Below, piece after piece: positions 15,037 through 22,227 of a stretch of DNA of 47,141 nucleotides. Origin of the DNA: an uncultured Adlercreutzia sp. (GTDB lineage: Bacteria; Actinomycetota; Coriobacteriia; Coriobacteriales; Eggerthellaceae); assembly GCA_910589165.1 (NCBI GenBank), contig CAJUSP010000018.1:1-47141 (forward strand), written 5' to 3'. The position numbers were made by a program, and so were the translations under genes. Under the pieces are notes generated by a model, which searched no databases, was not told the origin of the DNA, and was given only the letters and a program-made list of their open reading frames with translations. How positions within the stretch are numbered: position 1 is the stretch's first letter; every line of letters starts with the position of its first letter.

Positions 15037-16734
15037 TTAGCTTCCGTAGCTTGCCAGGTATTCTAGGATTTCCTGGCGGGAATGCATGCCGCACTTCCCG
15101 TAAATGCGCTTGATGTGGGTGTGGGCTGTGGCCGGGGTGATGAAGAGCTCTTCGGCCACTTTCTTCTGGGTGTAGCCGGCGGCGTACAGCGCCAGCACGT
15201 CCACCTCGCGGCTGGAGAGCAGGAACTGCTCGCCCATGCGCCGGACCGCCTCCTGCAGGGTGTGGCCCGAAGGGGCGGCCGCCTCAGGCGCGGGAGCGGA
15301 AGCCTCCAAGGCGGGAAGGCTTGCCAGGTGGCTCGTAAGCTGCTGGAGGGTCTGCTCGGATTTGGCGAGGGCCTCCCGGGCGTTGGCCACGTCGCGCTCG
15401 GCCTCCTTCAGCGTGAGCTGCGACTGCTCTTCCAGCTGGCGCAGCGCCCGTTCGCCCTCGGCCTCGGCGGCAAGGCGCGCCTGCTCGCCGGCGGCTTCGG
15501 CACGGCGCAGCGCCTCGGCGTTGCGAGCGTCTTGGTAGCGGGCCTCGTGGGTCGATTCCCCGTGCTCGGCCAGCAGGAACTGAATGAGCACCACCTGGGA
15601 GGCCACGAGGATGAGCGCCCCCAGAAGCGAGTTGATGAACAAGTCGTTGCCCGTAAGCGGGTACACGAAGAACAGCAGCATACGGGCCACCGAGCGCATA
15701 CCGAAGCAAATGACCCAGCCGGCCATAGCGTACAGGTAGGGGTCGCGGTCGCCGAAGCTGGTGAAGGCGATGATGACGTACCAGCAGTAGGCGCAGATGA
15801 CCACGTTGAGCGTGTTCACCACCGCCGCCCCGATATCCCAGCGGCTGGGGAAGGCGCCGAACAGCACGAGGGAGGCCGAGGCGAGCAGGGCCATGACGGT
15901 GAAGATGCCGACGGTCATCACCCGCTGGCGGCGCCGGATGACAAGCGCAAGCAGCAGCCCGCAGACCAACAGCGTGAGCGCCACGTTGGCGAGCCGCGTC
16001 TCGGGAGTGAACAGAATGGGCAGGCCGTCGGGGTAGCCGCGCAGGAAGCCGTCCACGAAGCTGAGTGCCCCCATGCCGACGGTGCAGGCCATAAGAAAGC
16101 GGCCGTCCTGCATATGGTTGCGGGCGAAGGTGAAGAAGGTGCGGGCGCGGCGATGCCGGCGCTCCTCGGTGATACTCTCGCGGGCCGCCGCAGGGCCGAG
16201 GAAGGCGAGCTGGGCCACGATGAGCGCCGCGCCGATGAGGTTCTGGGCCGGCGCGGGCAGAAACGAGAGCAGGTAGACTACCACAGCGCTGATCATGAAG
16301 GCGGCGAACACGTAGAGGGCCGCCGTGACCTCGTCGGCGCCGCGCAGGGCGCGCAGCCAGTAGAACATGCACAGCGACAGGGCCAGGGTGGAAAGGACGC
16401 TGAGGGCGAACCCCAAGGACAGCACGGCCTGATCGGTGCTGTCGAAGGCGCCCAGGGCCACCGAGCAGCCCGTGGCCACCGCGACGCTGGCGACGAACAG
16501 CCCCAGCACGACGCGCTCGGAGAGGACGCCGCGCCGGCGGCCGAAGAGCGCGAGCAGCACGGCGAACAAAAGGCAGCAGGCGAGCATGGCGCCGTCGGTG
16601 AACAGGCCGTCGTCGGTGGCGGCGTAACTTCCGTAGCAGGCCACGATAAGGGCCGTGCGGGCGCAGACGATGCCCGCGAGCATGGGCCAAAACGCCCCGA
16701 GGCGGGCGGCGATGCCGCTGCCGACTGTGTTCAT
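15037..16734 (-). CDS. Membrane-bound LuxR-family transcription regulator
   Basis: 565 residues. Residues 1-400 are strongly hydrophobic with about 10-12 helices, like a transporter-type sensor. Residues 405-480 are a charged coiled coil rich in Ala/Glu/Arg. The C-terminal 65 residues are a LuxR/GerE helix-turn-helix (LSSREVDVLALYAAGYTQKKVAEELFITPATAHTHIKRIYGK). This architecture is abundant in Eggerthellaceae, where such regulators often sit near respiratory enzyme genes. I chose ATG 16734, which has GAGGAAGG in front; the open frame extends further upstream without a ribosome site. It might bind the palindromes in the divergon at 21.2-21.4 kb, but nothing in the sequence proves this. Confidence 0.88.
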   Translation of the reverse strand: MNTVGSGIAARLGAFWPMLAGIVCARTALIVACYGSYAATDDGLFTDGAMLACCLLFAVLLALFGRRRGVLSERVVLGLFVASVAVATGCSVALGAFDSTDQAVLSLGFALSVLSTLALSLCMFYWLRALRGADEVTAALYVFAAFMISAVVVYLLSFLPAPAQNLIGAALIVAQLAFLGPAAARESITEERRHRRARTFFTFARNHMQDGRFLMACTVGMGALSFVDGFLRGYPDGLPILFTPETRLANVALTLLVCGLLLALVIRRRQRVMTVGIFTVMALLASASLVLFGAFPSRWDIGAAVVNTLNVVICAYCWYVIIAFTSFGDRDPYLYAMAGWVICFGMRSVARMLLFFVYPLTGNDLFINSLLGALILVASQVVLIQFLLAEHGESTHEARYQDARNAEALRRAEAAGEQARLAAEAEGERALRQLEEQSQLTLKEAERDVANAREALAKSEQTLQQLTSHLASLPALEASAPAPEAAAPSGHTLQEAVRRMGEQFLLSSREVDVLALYAAGYTQKKVAEELFITPATAHTHIKRIYGKCGMHSRQEILEYLASYGS

Positions 16735-16995
16735 GGATACCTTCCTCCCAAGGCCGTGCGGCCTCTCCCTCCCGATGCGGCCCGCGGCCGCTTCCCCATG
16801 ATAGCCGTTTTCGCGTGTCGTGCCGACCGATCTTCGGGCGCAAACGGGACGCTTGTTTCTTTTCTGCAACGTGACATCGCCTGAAATAGGGTAATACGCG
16901 CGGAAAGGTCATGGTAACCTGAGCGCAGAAGGTAGGGGCTGCGCCAGTGCGACGCCGCGGGCGCGGCGGCCCCGCTATTCGAGAGGAGCGCTTTC

Positions 16996-17592
16996 ATGAG
17001 CGAGCGAGATATTTACCACGAGCCGCCGACGCGGGTGCTTCTGCGCACGGCCGATGCCTACCAGACCGAATCGGCCGATGCGGTGGAAAGCTATTCCGAC
17101 CGGCTGCTGTCCATTGTGGCCGACTACCACAACGGGGGTCGCCCCGAGGGAATGAACGCCCAGGCCATGGTGGGCAAGTCGAAGCGCGGCGAGGTGGCCT
17201 TCCGCCTGTTCGCCCGCATCGACCCCGCCACGCGGGTGATTGAGGCGGCCGGGTTCAAGACGCGCGGCTGTTTGGCCATGACCGGGTGCGCGAGCGTGAC
17301 CTGCGAAATGATCGAGGGGAAGACCTTCGAGGAGGCCCTGGCCATTACGACCGACGACATTCGCGCGGCGGTGGACGGGGTGCCCGTGGGCAAGACCAAC
17401 ACGCTGACGTTTTCCGTGGAGGCCATCCGCGCGCTGATCGGCGATTTCCTGGCGCGCGAGGGCGCGGGCCTGGCCGAGCTGGACGCGGTGGTGCCCTGCG
17501 ACACCATGAGCGTGCCCTGCCTCATGTGCGAGCACTGCTCGCTGCGGGATACGCGCACCGACCTTCTGGTGGCCGAGATGGAGGGCGAGTGA
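16996..17592 (+). CDS. NifU/IscU-like iron-sulfur scaffold homologue, degenerate
   Basis: 198 residues resembling the NifU N-terminal/IscU family: YHNGGRPEG near residue 44, the second cysteine region GFKTRGCLAMTGCAS...EMIEGKTFEEAL (about 90-118), and a late Cys cluster (PCDTMSVPCLMCEHCSL). The first conserved Cys (usually in a CGD motif) is replaced by KRGEVAF, so the usual three-Cys site is incomplete, although the late cluster could supply other ligands. GAGGAG precedes ATG 16996. The next gene starts 2 nt after its stop. It may assemble or carry clusters for the FeS enzymes nearby, but loss of the first Cys leaves that open. Confidence 0.72.
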   Translation: MSERDIYHEPPTRVLLRTADAYQTESADAVESYSDRLLSIVADYHNGGRPEGMNAQAMVGKSKRGEVAFRLFARIDPATRVIEAAGFKTRGCLAMTGCASVTCEMIEGKTFEEALAITTDDIRAAVDGVPVGKTNTLTFSVEAIRALIGDFLAREGAGLAELDAVVPCDTMSVPCLMCEHCSLRDTRTDLLVAEMEGE

Positions 17593-17594
17593 CC

Positions 17595-18662
17595 ATGCGC
17601 GAGGAAGACGAGATCCGCGCGGCGGTCGTGGCCCTGGCCGAGGCGGCCGAGCGTGGCGAGGATATTCTGAACGAGCTGCCGGCGTGCGGGTCGGTTGATG
17701 GGATCGCTGCGGAAGGAGGCTCCGGTGCCGAGGGGGCCGGGGAGGCGCTCTCGGCCGACGAGGTGCGCGAGCGGGCTATTGCGGCCGTGATGGACGCGGT
17801 GCGCGCCGCCACGCGGGAGAGCCGCCTGTCGCAGCCGAGCGAGTGGGAGGCCGCGGGCCTTGTGCCCGAGGGCCTGACGGCTGAGGATGTGGAAATGGCC
17901 GTGTACGATCGGCTTATGGAGGCCGGCGCTGTGGCCGGGGAGGCCCCGGCGAAGGAGGTGCCTGGGGAAGGCGGGGGCCAGCGCTCCCGTAACCGGCATG
18001 TGAAGTCGGCGTTTTCGTCTTCCAACGGGCGTCCTGTGGGCGCGCCGGCGTTCAAGCACCGTGGGAAGGTGCAGAAGGGGGGCGACGGGGAGTCGGCGAC
18101 GCCCGTTGAGGAGCGGCCAGGGCAGAGCCCTTGCCCTACGGAGGGGCTTGGAGCCGTTGCGGGGGTGGGGGAGCCGACGGCGGTTGTAGAGGGGCGGCAA
18201 GGGCGTGGCCCTTGCCCTACGGAGGAGCGCGTGGCGGGGGAAGGGCCTTCTGGCGCTGCGACTCCTGCGTTTCCGGAATGCGAGGGTATTCGGCTGCTCA
18301 TGGGGGGTTCTAGCTACTACCTGTACGATGGCGCGGCCATGACCGACGCCTTCGCTCGGTGGGCCTTTCTTGCTGCTGAAGACGATCCGGTGACCACCTT
18401 TATCGAGTGCGTGCGCGAGGAGTCGGAAGTGTACCCGCGCCCTATGGCCCGCGCGAATTTGGCCAACGACCCCTTCCGCATGAGCGCTGAAGTAGTGGAG
18501 GAGGCCTTCGACGCTGCCCGAGAGCAGGGCCGCGCCGACGACATCGAGCGCACCGTCGCCTCCAACGGCGACGTCTACTTCTATTCCACCCGCTTCCTCA
18601 CCCCTCGGAGAGCCAACGCCCTAGCCGAATGGGATGCCGTGGAACGCTACCGCAACGTATAA
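17595..18662 (+). CDS. Unknown two-part protein carrying two in-frame palindromic repeats
   Basis: 355 residues, no family recognised. Residues 1-115 are acidic and helical. Residues 116-228 are a low-complexity linker containing RPGQSPCPTE (174-183) and RQGRGPCPTE (201-210), both read from palindromic repeats. Residues 229-355 are a compact C-terminal domain (IRLLMGGSSYYLYDGAAMTDAF, then VASNGDVYFYSTRF). ATG 17595 begins 2 nt after the NifU-like gene, so the two are co-transcribed; the frame is open further upstream inside that gene, but this start has the coupling position. The C-terminal domain probably functions independently of the repeat-bearing linker. Confidence 0.7.
   Translation: MREEDEIRAAVVALAEAAERGEDILNELPACGSVDGIAAEGGSGAEGAGEALSADEVRERAIAAVMDAVRAATRESRLSQPSEWEAAGLVPEGLTAEDVEMAVYDRLMEAGAVAGEAPAKEVPGEGGGQRSRNRHVKSAFSSSNGRPVGAPAFKHRGKVQKGGDGESATPVEERPGQSPCPTEGLGAVAGVGEPTAVVEGRQGRGPCPTEERVAGEGPSGAATPAFPECEGIRLLMGGSSYYLYDGAAMTDAFARWAFLAAEDDPVTTFIECVREESEVYPRPMARANLANDPFRMSAEVVEEAFDAAREQGRADDIERTVASNGDVYFYSTRFLTPRRANALAEWDAVERYRNV
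18114..18143 (+). repeat. In-frame palindromic element E3 (encodes RPGQSPCPTE)
   Basis: Same 30-bp family, orientation and reading phase as E1/E2, diverged at a few positions, in the linker of an unrelated protein. Confidence 0.88.
18195..18224 (+). repeat. In-frame palindromic element E4 (encodes RQGRGPCPTE)
   Basis: A close copy of E1/E2 (only the middle codon differs), 51 bp after E3, in the same phase. Confidence 0.9.
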
Positions 18663-18771
18663 ACTTGCGCTGCTACCCTGTGGGATGAGACAAGTCAGAC
18701 GGTTGGCTGTCTCATAGACTGTCTCATCTTCGAAAGAGGAAGAGTCTCAACCTCGGCTGAGCCGAGAGGGA

Positions 18772-18873
18772 TACGGGGTGGTGCTCACCAAGCGAGTTCC
18801 GCAGCGAACGAAACAGCCCAGTGGGCTGTTTCGCCGAGCGAGGACTGTCTGAGCGACTGAGCACTACCCCGTA
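18772..18873. repeat. Structured intergenic repeat, copy R1
   Basis: A 102-bp element with 16-bp terminal inverted repeats (TACGGGGTGGTGCTCA at 18772, TGAGCACTACCCCGTA at 18858; 15/16 pair) and a central palindrome GAAACAGCCC/GGGCTGTTTC. A further hairpin (CTCGGC/GCCGAG) lies just upstream. Orientation is opposite to R2 and R4. The stretch 18663-18771 before it contains only GATGAGACA/TGTCTCATC inverted repeats. Confidence 0.88.
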
Positions 18874-18902
18874 GCCCGATCCCGACGACTTCCAACCAGA
18901 AC

Positions 18903-18936
18903 CAAAAAGAGCCCCCGCCGGAATAGCGGGGGCTCT
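18903..18936 (-). terminator. Terminator of the aldehyde oxidoreductase gene
   Basis: A perfect 11-bp stem (AGAGCCCCCGC 18908-18918, GCGGGGGCTCT 18926-18936); on the minus strand it runs into TTTTT. A second small hairpin with a TTCG loop (18947-18962) lies between it and the stop codon. Confidence 0.92.
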
Positions 18937-18973
18937 GCACGAAGGGGAGCTCTTCGGAGCTCTCAGGGGCGAC

Positions 18974-21133
18974 TTAGGCGTCGGGCAGAAGGCCCAGGGC
19001 GGCCAAGTCTTCCTTCACGTCGGGCATGTCGTAGTAGTCGAGGCACTCGGCCGTGGGGCAGCCCAGTTCCGGATCCCAGCCGAAGCACTCGTACATCATG
19101 GTTAGGGCCGTTTGGAAGTCTTCCTTGTCCATCTTGTTGGTGCCCTCGGTGAACACCGGGATGTCCGGGTCCATGGTGTAGGGCCACTCGGTCACCACGT
19201 CGTGGATGTTGCGGAAGTCGTTGGTGCCCATGGCGCCGGCGGCGTCGGTCATGCCGCGGGCCGTGTTGGCGCGCTGCAGGGTGGTGATCTTCGCGCCCAT
19301 CTTGTAGAGGTCCTCGGTGGTGTAGTCCTCACCGGTGACGGCCTTCATGAACTTGGCCTCCAGGTCCAGGTCGCCGCGGTAGTCGCGGGCGGCCGTGGGG
19401 CTCATGGTCATGGGCCACACCCAGTTGCACAGCGTGAGCGAGTCGTGCAGCACGTCGGTGACGATGGACCACCAGGCGAAGTTCGCCTTGTACTCGTTCA
19501 TAGGCGTGTAGTTCTTGTCCGGGTCGATGGCCGACGCGTCGCCCCATACCTCGGCGGCGATCTGCTGCTTCAGCTCGAAGGGCAGGCCGCAGCCCTGGAA
19601 GTTCACGGCGGAGTGGATCATGTCGTCGCGGTTGAACACCATGTTGTACAGCAGGCCCACCTGGCCGAAGCACTCATGGGCGTGGTGCACCGGCCAGCCG
19701 CGCGGGTTGATCATGCAGGAGGCGGCGGTGTCGTTCCATTCCATGTCGTCCCAGCGCTCGGTCCACACCAGAGGGCCGTGGCCCACGTAGGCCAGCTCGG
19801 AGTCGTTCTGGGCGATCATGGTCAGCAGCGGCGGCACCATGGAGGGATCGTTGTTCATGAAGCCGTCCCAGTTGATGGCGGCGTACTCCTCGGCCGGCAG
19901 CACGCGCTCGAACACGCCGGCGGCGTAGCAGTGGGCGATGTCGCGGTAGATCTGGCCGTAGTTGCACCACAGGCCCAGATCGTCCATGGTGGAGCCGAAC
20001 ACCTGGTCCCAAACGAGGGCATCCTCGCTTTGGGCCTTCACCGGCGTCTTGTCGCCCAGAATGCCGATCATGTAGTTGGTGAAGGGGAAGTTCGGCACGC
20101 AGGTGTTGCCGGTGATCTCGTAGCCGCCGTTGGCCGCGCTGGCCGGCACGCGCATGTCGGAGTAGCAGTGGATGGGGCAGCTGTGGCAGCCGTCCATCTT
20201 GATGGTGTACTTCTCGGCCTCGGGGCCCTCGTCTTTGAACGATTTCATGCAGCGGTAGCCCACGGTGTTGATCTCGCCGGGCTTCGGCTCGCCGGTCTCG
20301 ATGGGGCCGCCCTCGGCGAGCGCCCAGGTCAGGCCCTTCTGCGCCGTCCAGCGGCTACCCTTGTCGAAGTACTCGGCCCATTCCTGCTGGGTGGAGGGCA
20401 CCACGTGGTTGTTGTTCGATCCCACGATCTCGCGCAGCATGTAGTCGGAAAGGTCGGCCACCTCCTGGGGGTCGGCCACGTAGATGGGCTGCGTGCCGCG
20501 CACCACGAGGGCCTTCAGCTTCTTCGAGCCCATGACGGCGGCCGTGCCGGCTCCGGCGGAGTGGTTGCGGGAGTTGATGATGCAGGCGTAGGGCAGCAGA
20601 TTCTCGCCGGCGGGCCCGATGGTGGCCACGCAGAAGTCGGTGCCTTCCACGCGCGAGAGCGCCTCGGTGGTGGCGCGGGTGCCCAGGCCCCATACCTTGT
20701 CGGCCGACTTGATGCGCACATCGTCGTCGTCAATGACGAGGTACACCGGTTCCTGGGAAGCGCCCTCGATGATGATGGCGTCCCAGCCAGCCTTCTTGAT
20801 GGCCGCGCCGATCATGCCGCCGGTGTGGGCGTCGATAACCTGATGGTCTTTGGTGTAGGTGGAAAGCGAGGCGATGGTAGTGCGCCCAGCCAGGGGCACA
20901 CCGGTGGCCGTCAGCGGCCCCACGGCGAAGACGACCTTGTTCTCGGGGGAGAGCGGGTCGGTGCCGGCGGGCACTTCGTCGTACATGATCTTGTTGGCGA
21001 TGCCCATGCCGCCCAGATACTCTTTATAAGGGTCGGTGGGGGTGACGGAGACGGTTCCGTCGGTGAGGTTGACGCGGAGGATCTTGCCGGTCCAGCCGTA
21101 GGACTTGCCCGCGTCGAGCGTCGTGTCTGCCAT
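18974..21133 (-). CDS. Aldehyde:ferredoxin oxidoreductase family (YdhV-like) tungsten/molybdenum enzyme
   Basis: 719 residues, near the roughly 700 residues of E. coli YdhV and longer than typical AORs of about 600. N-terminal GGMGIANKIMYDE and GRTTIASLSTYTKDHQ fit the bis-pterin-binding AOR N-domain. The [4Fe-4S] ligands C316, C319 and C323 (CHSCPIHC) plus the later Cys in LTLCNW are in place. No signal peptide, so cytoplasmic. It should oxidise or reduce an aldehyde/carboxylate or related substrate with ferredoxin; the substrate is unknown. I chose ATG 21133 (GGAG upstream) over an in-frame start 15 codons earlier. Divergent from the FeS/molybdopterin operon and apparently co-regulated with it. 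Confidence 0.9.
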   Translation of the reverse strand: MADTTLDAGKSYGWTGKILRVNLTDGTVSVTPTDPYKEYLGGMGIANKIMYDEVPAGTDPLSPENKVVFAVGPLTATGVPLAGRTTIASLSTYTKDHQVIDAHTGGMIGAAIKKAGWDAIIIEGASQEPVYLVIDDDDVRIKSADKVWGLGTRATTEALSRVEGTDFCVATIGPAGENLLPYACIINSRNHSAGAGTAAVMGSKKLKALVVRGTQPIYVADPQEVADLSDYMLREIVGSNNNHVVPSTQQEWAEYFDKGSRWTAQKGLTWALAEGGPIETGEPKPGEINTVGYRCMKSFKDEGPEAEKYTIKMDGCHSCPIHCYSDMRVPASAANGGYEITGNTCVPNFPFTNYMIGILGDKTPVKAQSEDALVWDQVFGSTMDDLGLWCNYGQIYRDIAHCYAAGVFERVLPAEEYAAINWDGFMNNDPSMVPPLLTMIAQNDSELAYVGHGPLVWTERWDDMEWNDTAASCMINPRGWPVHHAHECFGQVGLLYNMVFNRDDMIHSAVNFQGCGLPFELKQQIAAEVWGDASAIDPDKNYTPMNEYKANFAWWSIVTDVLHDSLTLCNWVWPMTMSPTAARDYRGDLDLEAKFMKAVTGEDYTTEDLYKMGAKITTLQRANTARGMTDAAGAMGTNDFRNIHDVVTEWPYTMDPDIPVFTEGTNKMDKEDFQTALTMMYECFGWDPELGCPTAECLDYYDMPDVKEDLAALGLLPDA

Positions 21134-21207
21134 GATAAGCTCCAAATCTCTTCGTGTGCTCGTGTTGCGCGGCACCATGCGGCGATTTGGAGTAATCCGT
21201 TGCGTTG

Positions 21208-21250
21208 TAGTATAAAAGAGCAGTTCAGGGCGGTTGTACCCTCAAGGAGG
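21208..21250 (-). promoter_or_regulatory. Promoter with abutting palindromic operator, AOR side
   Basis: On the minus strand the 13-bp dyad CCCTCCTTGAGGG (21238-21250) is followed immediately by TACAAC, an 18-bp spacer and TATACT (21208-21213). The weak -35 next to a palindrome is the layout of an activator-dependent promoter. Confidence 0.6.
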
Positions 21251-21320
21251 GGACAAATTTTGACAGCCTGGTGACGGCCATTCAACCGCAACATGGCCGC
21301 TTGGAAAACGATCGGTAATC

Positions 21321-21362
21321 CCCCTCAATGAGGGTACACGAATCCTTCATTCATGATTATGA
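21321..21362 (+). promoter_or_regulatory. Promoter with abutting palindromic operator, FeS/molybdopterin operon side
   Basis: The perfect dyad CCCTCAATGAGGG (21321-21333) is followed immediately by TACACG, a 17-bp spacer and TATGAT (21357-21362). This mirrors the AOR-side promoter; the two dyad centres are 83 bp apart. Confidence 0.62.
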
Positions 21363-21436
21363 TCCTCAGTGTTGCGCGGCGTTGGCGATTTTGAGTTCTC
21401 TCTTATGACGAGTATCTACACGAGGGGGAGTTCATA

Positions 21437-22177
21437 ATGACTGACACCCAGAAAAATGAAACGGTAGCCACCGAGCCTGTGGCTTCTCCGGCTACCCCGG
21501 CCGCTGAGGCGCCCGACGCCCAGCCCAAGCCGAAAACCTTCAACCGCCGCTCGGTTCTGGCCATGGCCGGATGCGGCGTCGCGGGCCTTGTGGTCGGCGG
21601 CGTGCTGGCATCCTGGGGCGTGACGACGCAATCCATCGCCTCGGGCCGCATCGAGCTGCGCACCACCCCTGCGAAAATGATCGTCACCGACCGCGCCCGC
21701 TGCTCCGGCTGCCAGCGCTGCGAGATGATGTGCACCCTGAAGAACGACGGTGCGGCTCAGCAGTCCATCGCCCGCGTTCACGTATGGGAGAACTACAACT
21801 TCGGCAGCGGTGTCGACACCAACGACGGCATCTTCGGGAACTGCGAGTTCACCGTGGGGTCCTGCAAGCAGTGCGCCGACCCCCAGTGCGCCAAGTACTG
21901 CCCCGTGCATGCCATTTCCGCCGATGAGGAATCGGGCGCCCGCGTGGTGGACGCCGAGGCGTGCATCGGCTGCGGCATGTGCACCGCGGCCTGCCCGTGG
22001 AACATGCCCCGGGTGAACGCCCAGACGGGCACGTCCACCAAGTGCATCTCCTGCGGCCGTTGCGCCGAGCAGTGCCCCAACGGCGCCATCAAGTTCATCG
22101 ATTGGGAAGATATCGCGCAGAAGGTCATCGACGGCGGCGTGGTTTCCACGGCAACGCTCGTTGAGACCGAGGCTTAG
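21437..22177 (+). CDS. Exported polyferredoxin with four [4Fe-4S] motifs
   Basis: 246 residues. After a low-complexity N-terminus of about 35 residues comes NRRSVLAMAGCGVAGLVVGG, a twin-arginine-type signal. Four Cys clusters follow in order: CSGCQRCEMMC, CKQCADPQCAKYC, CIGCGMCTAAC and CISCGRCAEQC, enough for four [4Fe-4S] clusters in an electron wire. It resembles the YdhY/HycB-type electron-transfer subunits. GGGGGAG precedes ATG 21437. It is the first gene of a four-gene operon and has its own palindrome-flanked promoter; it probably passes electrons to the molybdopterin enzyme outside the membrane. Confidence 0.88.
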   Translation: MTDTQKNETVATEPVASPATPAAEAPDAQPKPKTFNRRSVLAMAGCGVAGLVVGGVLASWGVTTQSIASGRIELRTTPAKMIVTDRARCSGCQRCEMMCTLKNDGAAQQSIARVHVWENYNFGSGVDTNDGIFGNCEFTVGSCKQCADPQCAKYCPVHAISADEESGARVVDAEACIGCGMCTAACPWNMPRVNAQTGTSTKCISCGRCAEQCPNGAIKFIDWEDIAQKVIDGGVVSTATLVETEA

Positions 22178-22227
22178 GCCGGCGGCGTTTTGCTGCCCTC
22201 CTAAGACACCGAAGAGAGGATAGAGCA

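Noticed and set aside
15082..16884. 600-codon plus-strand frame opposite the LuxR gene
   Set aside because: Composition is typical antisense shadow (His/Gln/Gly/Glu-rich). The minus frame carries membrane helices and an intact LuxR domain.
18663..18771. Extra gene between 18662 and the R1 repeat
   Set aside because: Only short frames; the sequence consists of GAGACA-type inverted repeats.
19112..21274. 720-codon plus-strand frame opposite the AOR gene
   Set aside because: Antisense of a conserved AOR with intact Cys ligands; the Val/His/Gly-rich product matches nothing.
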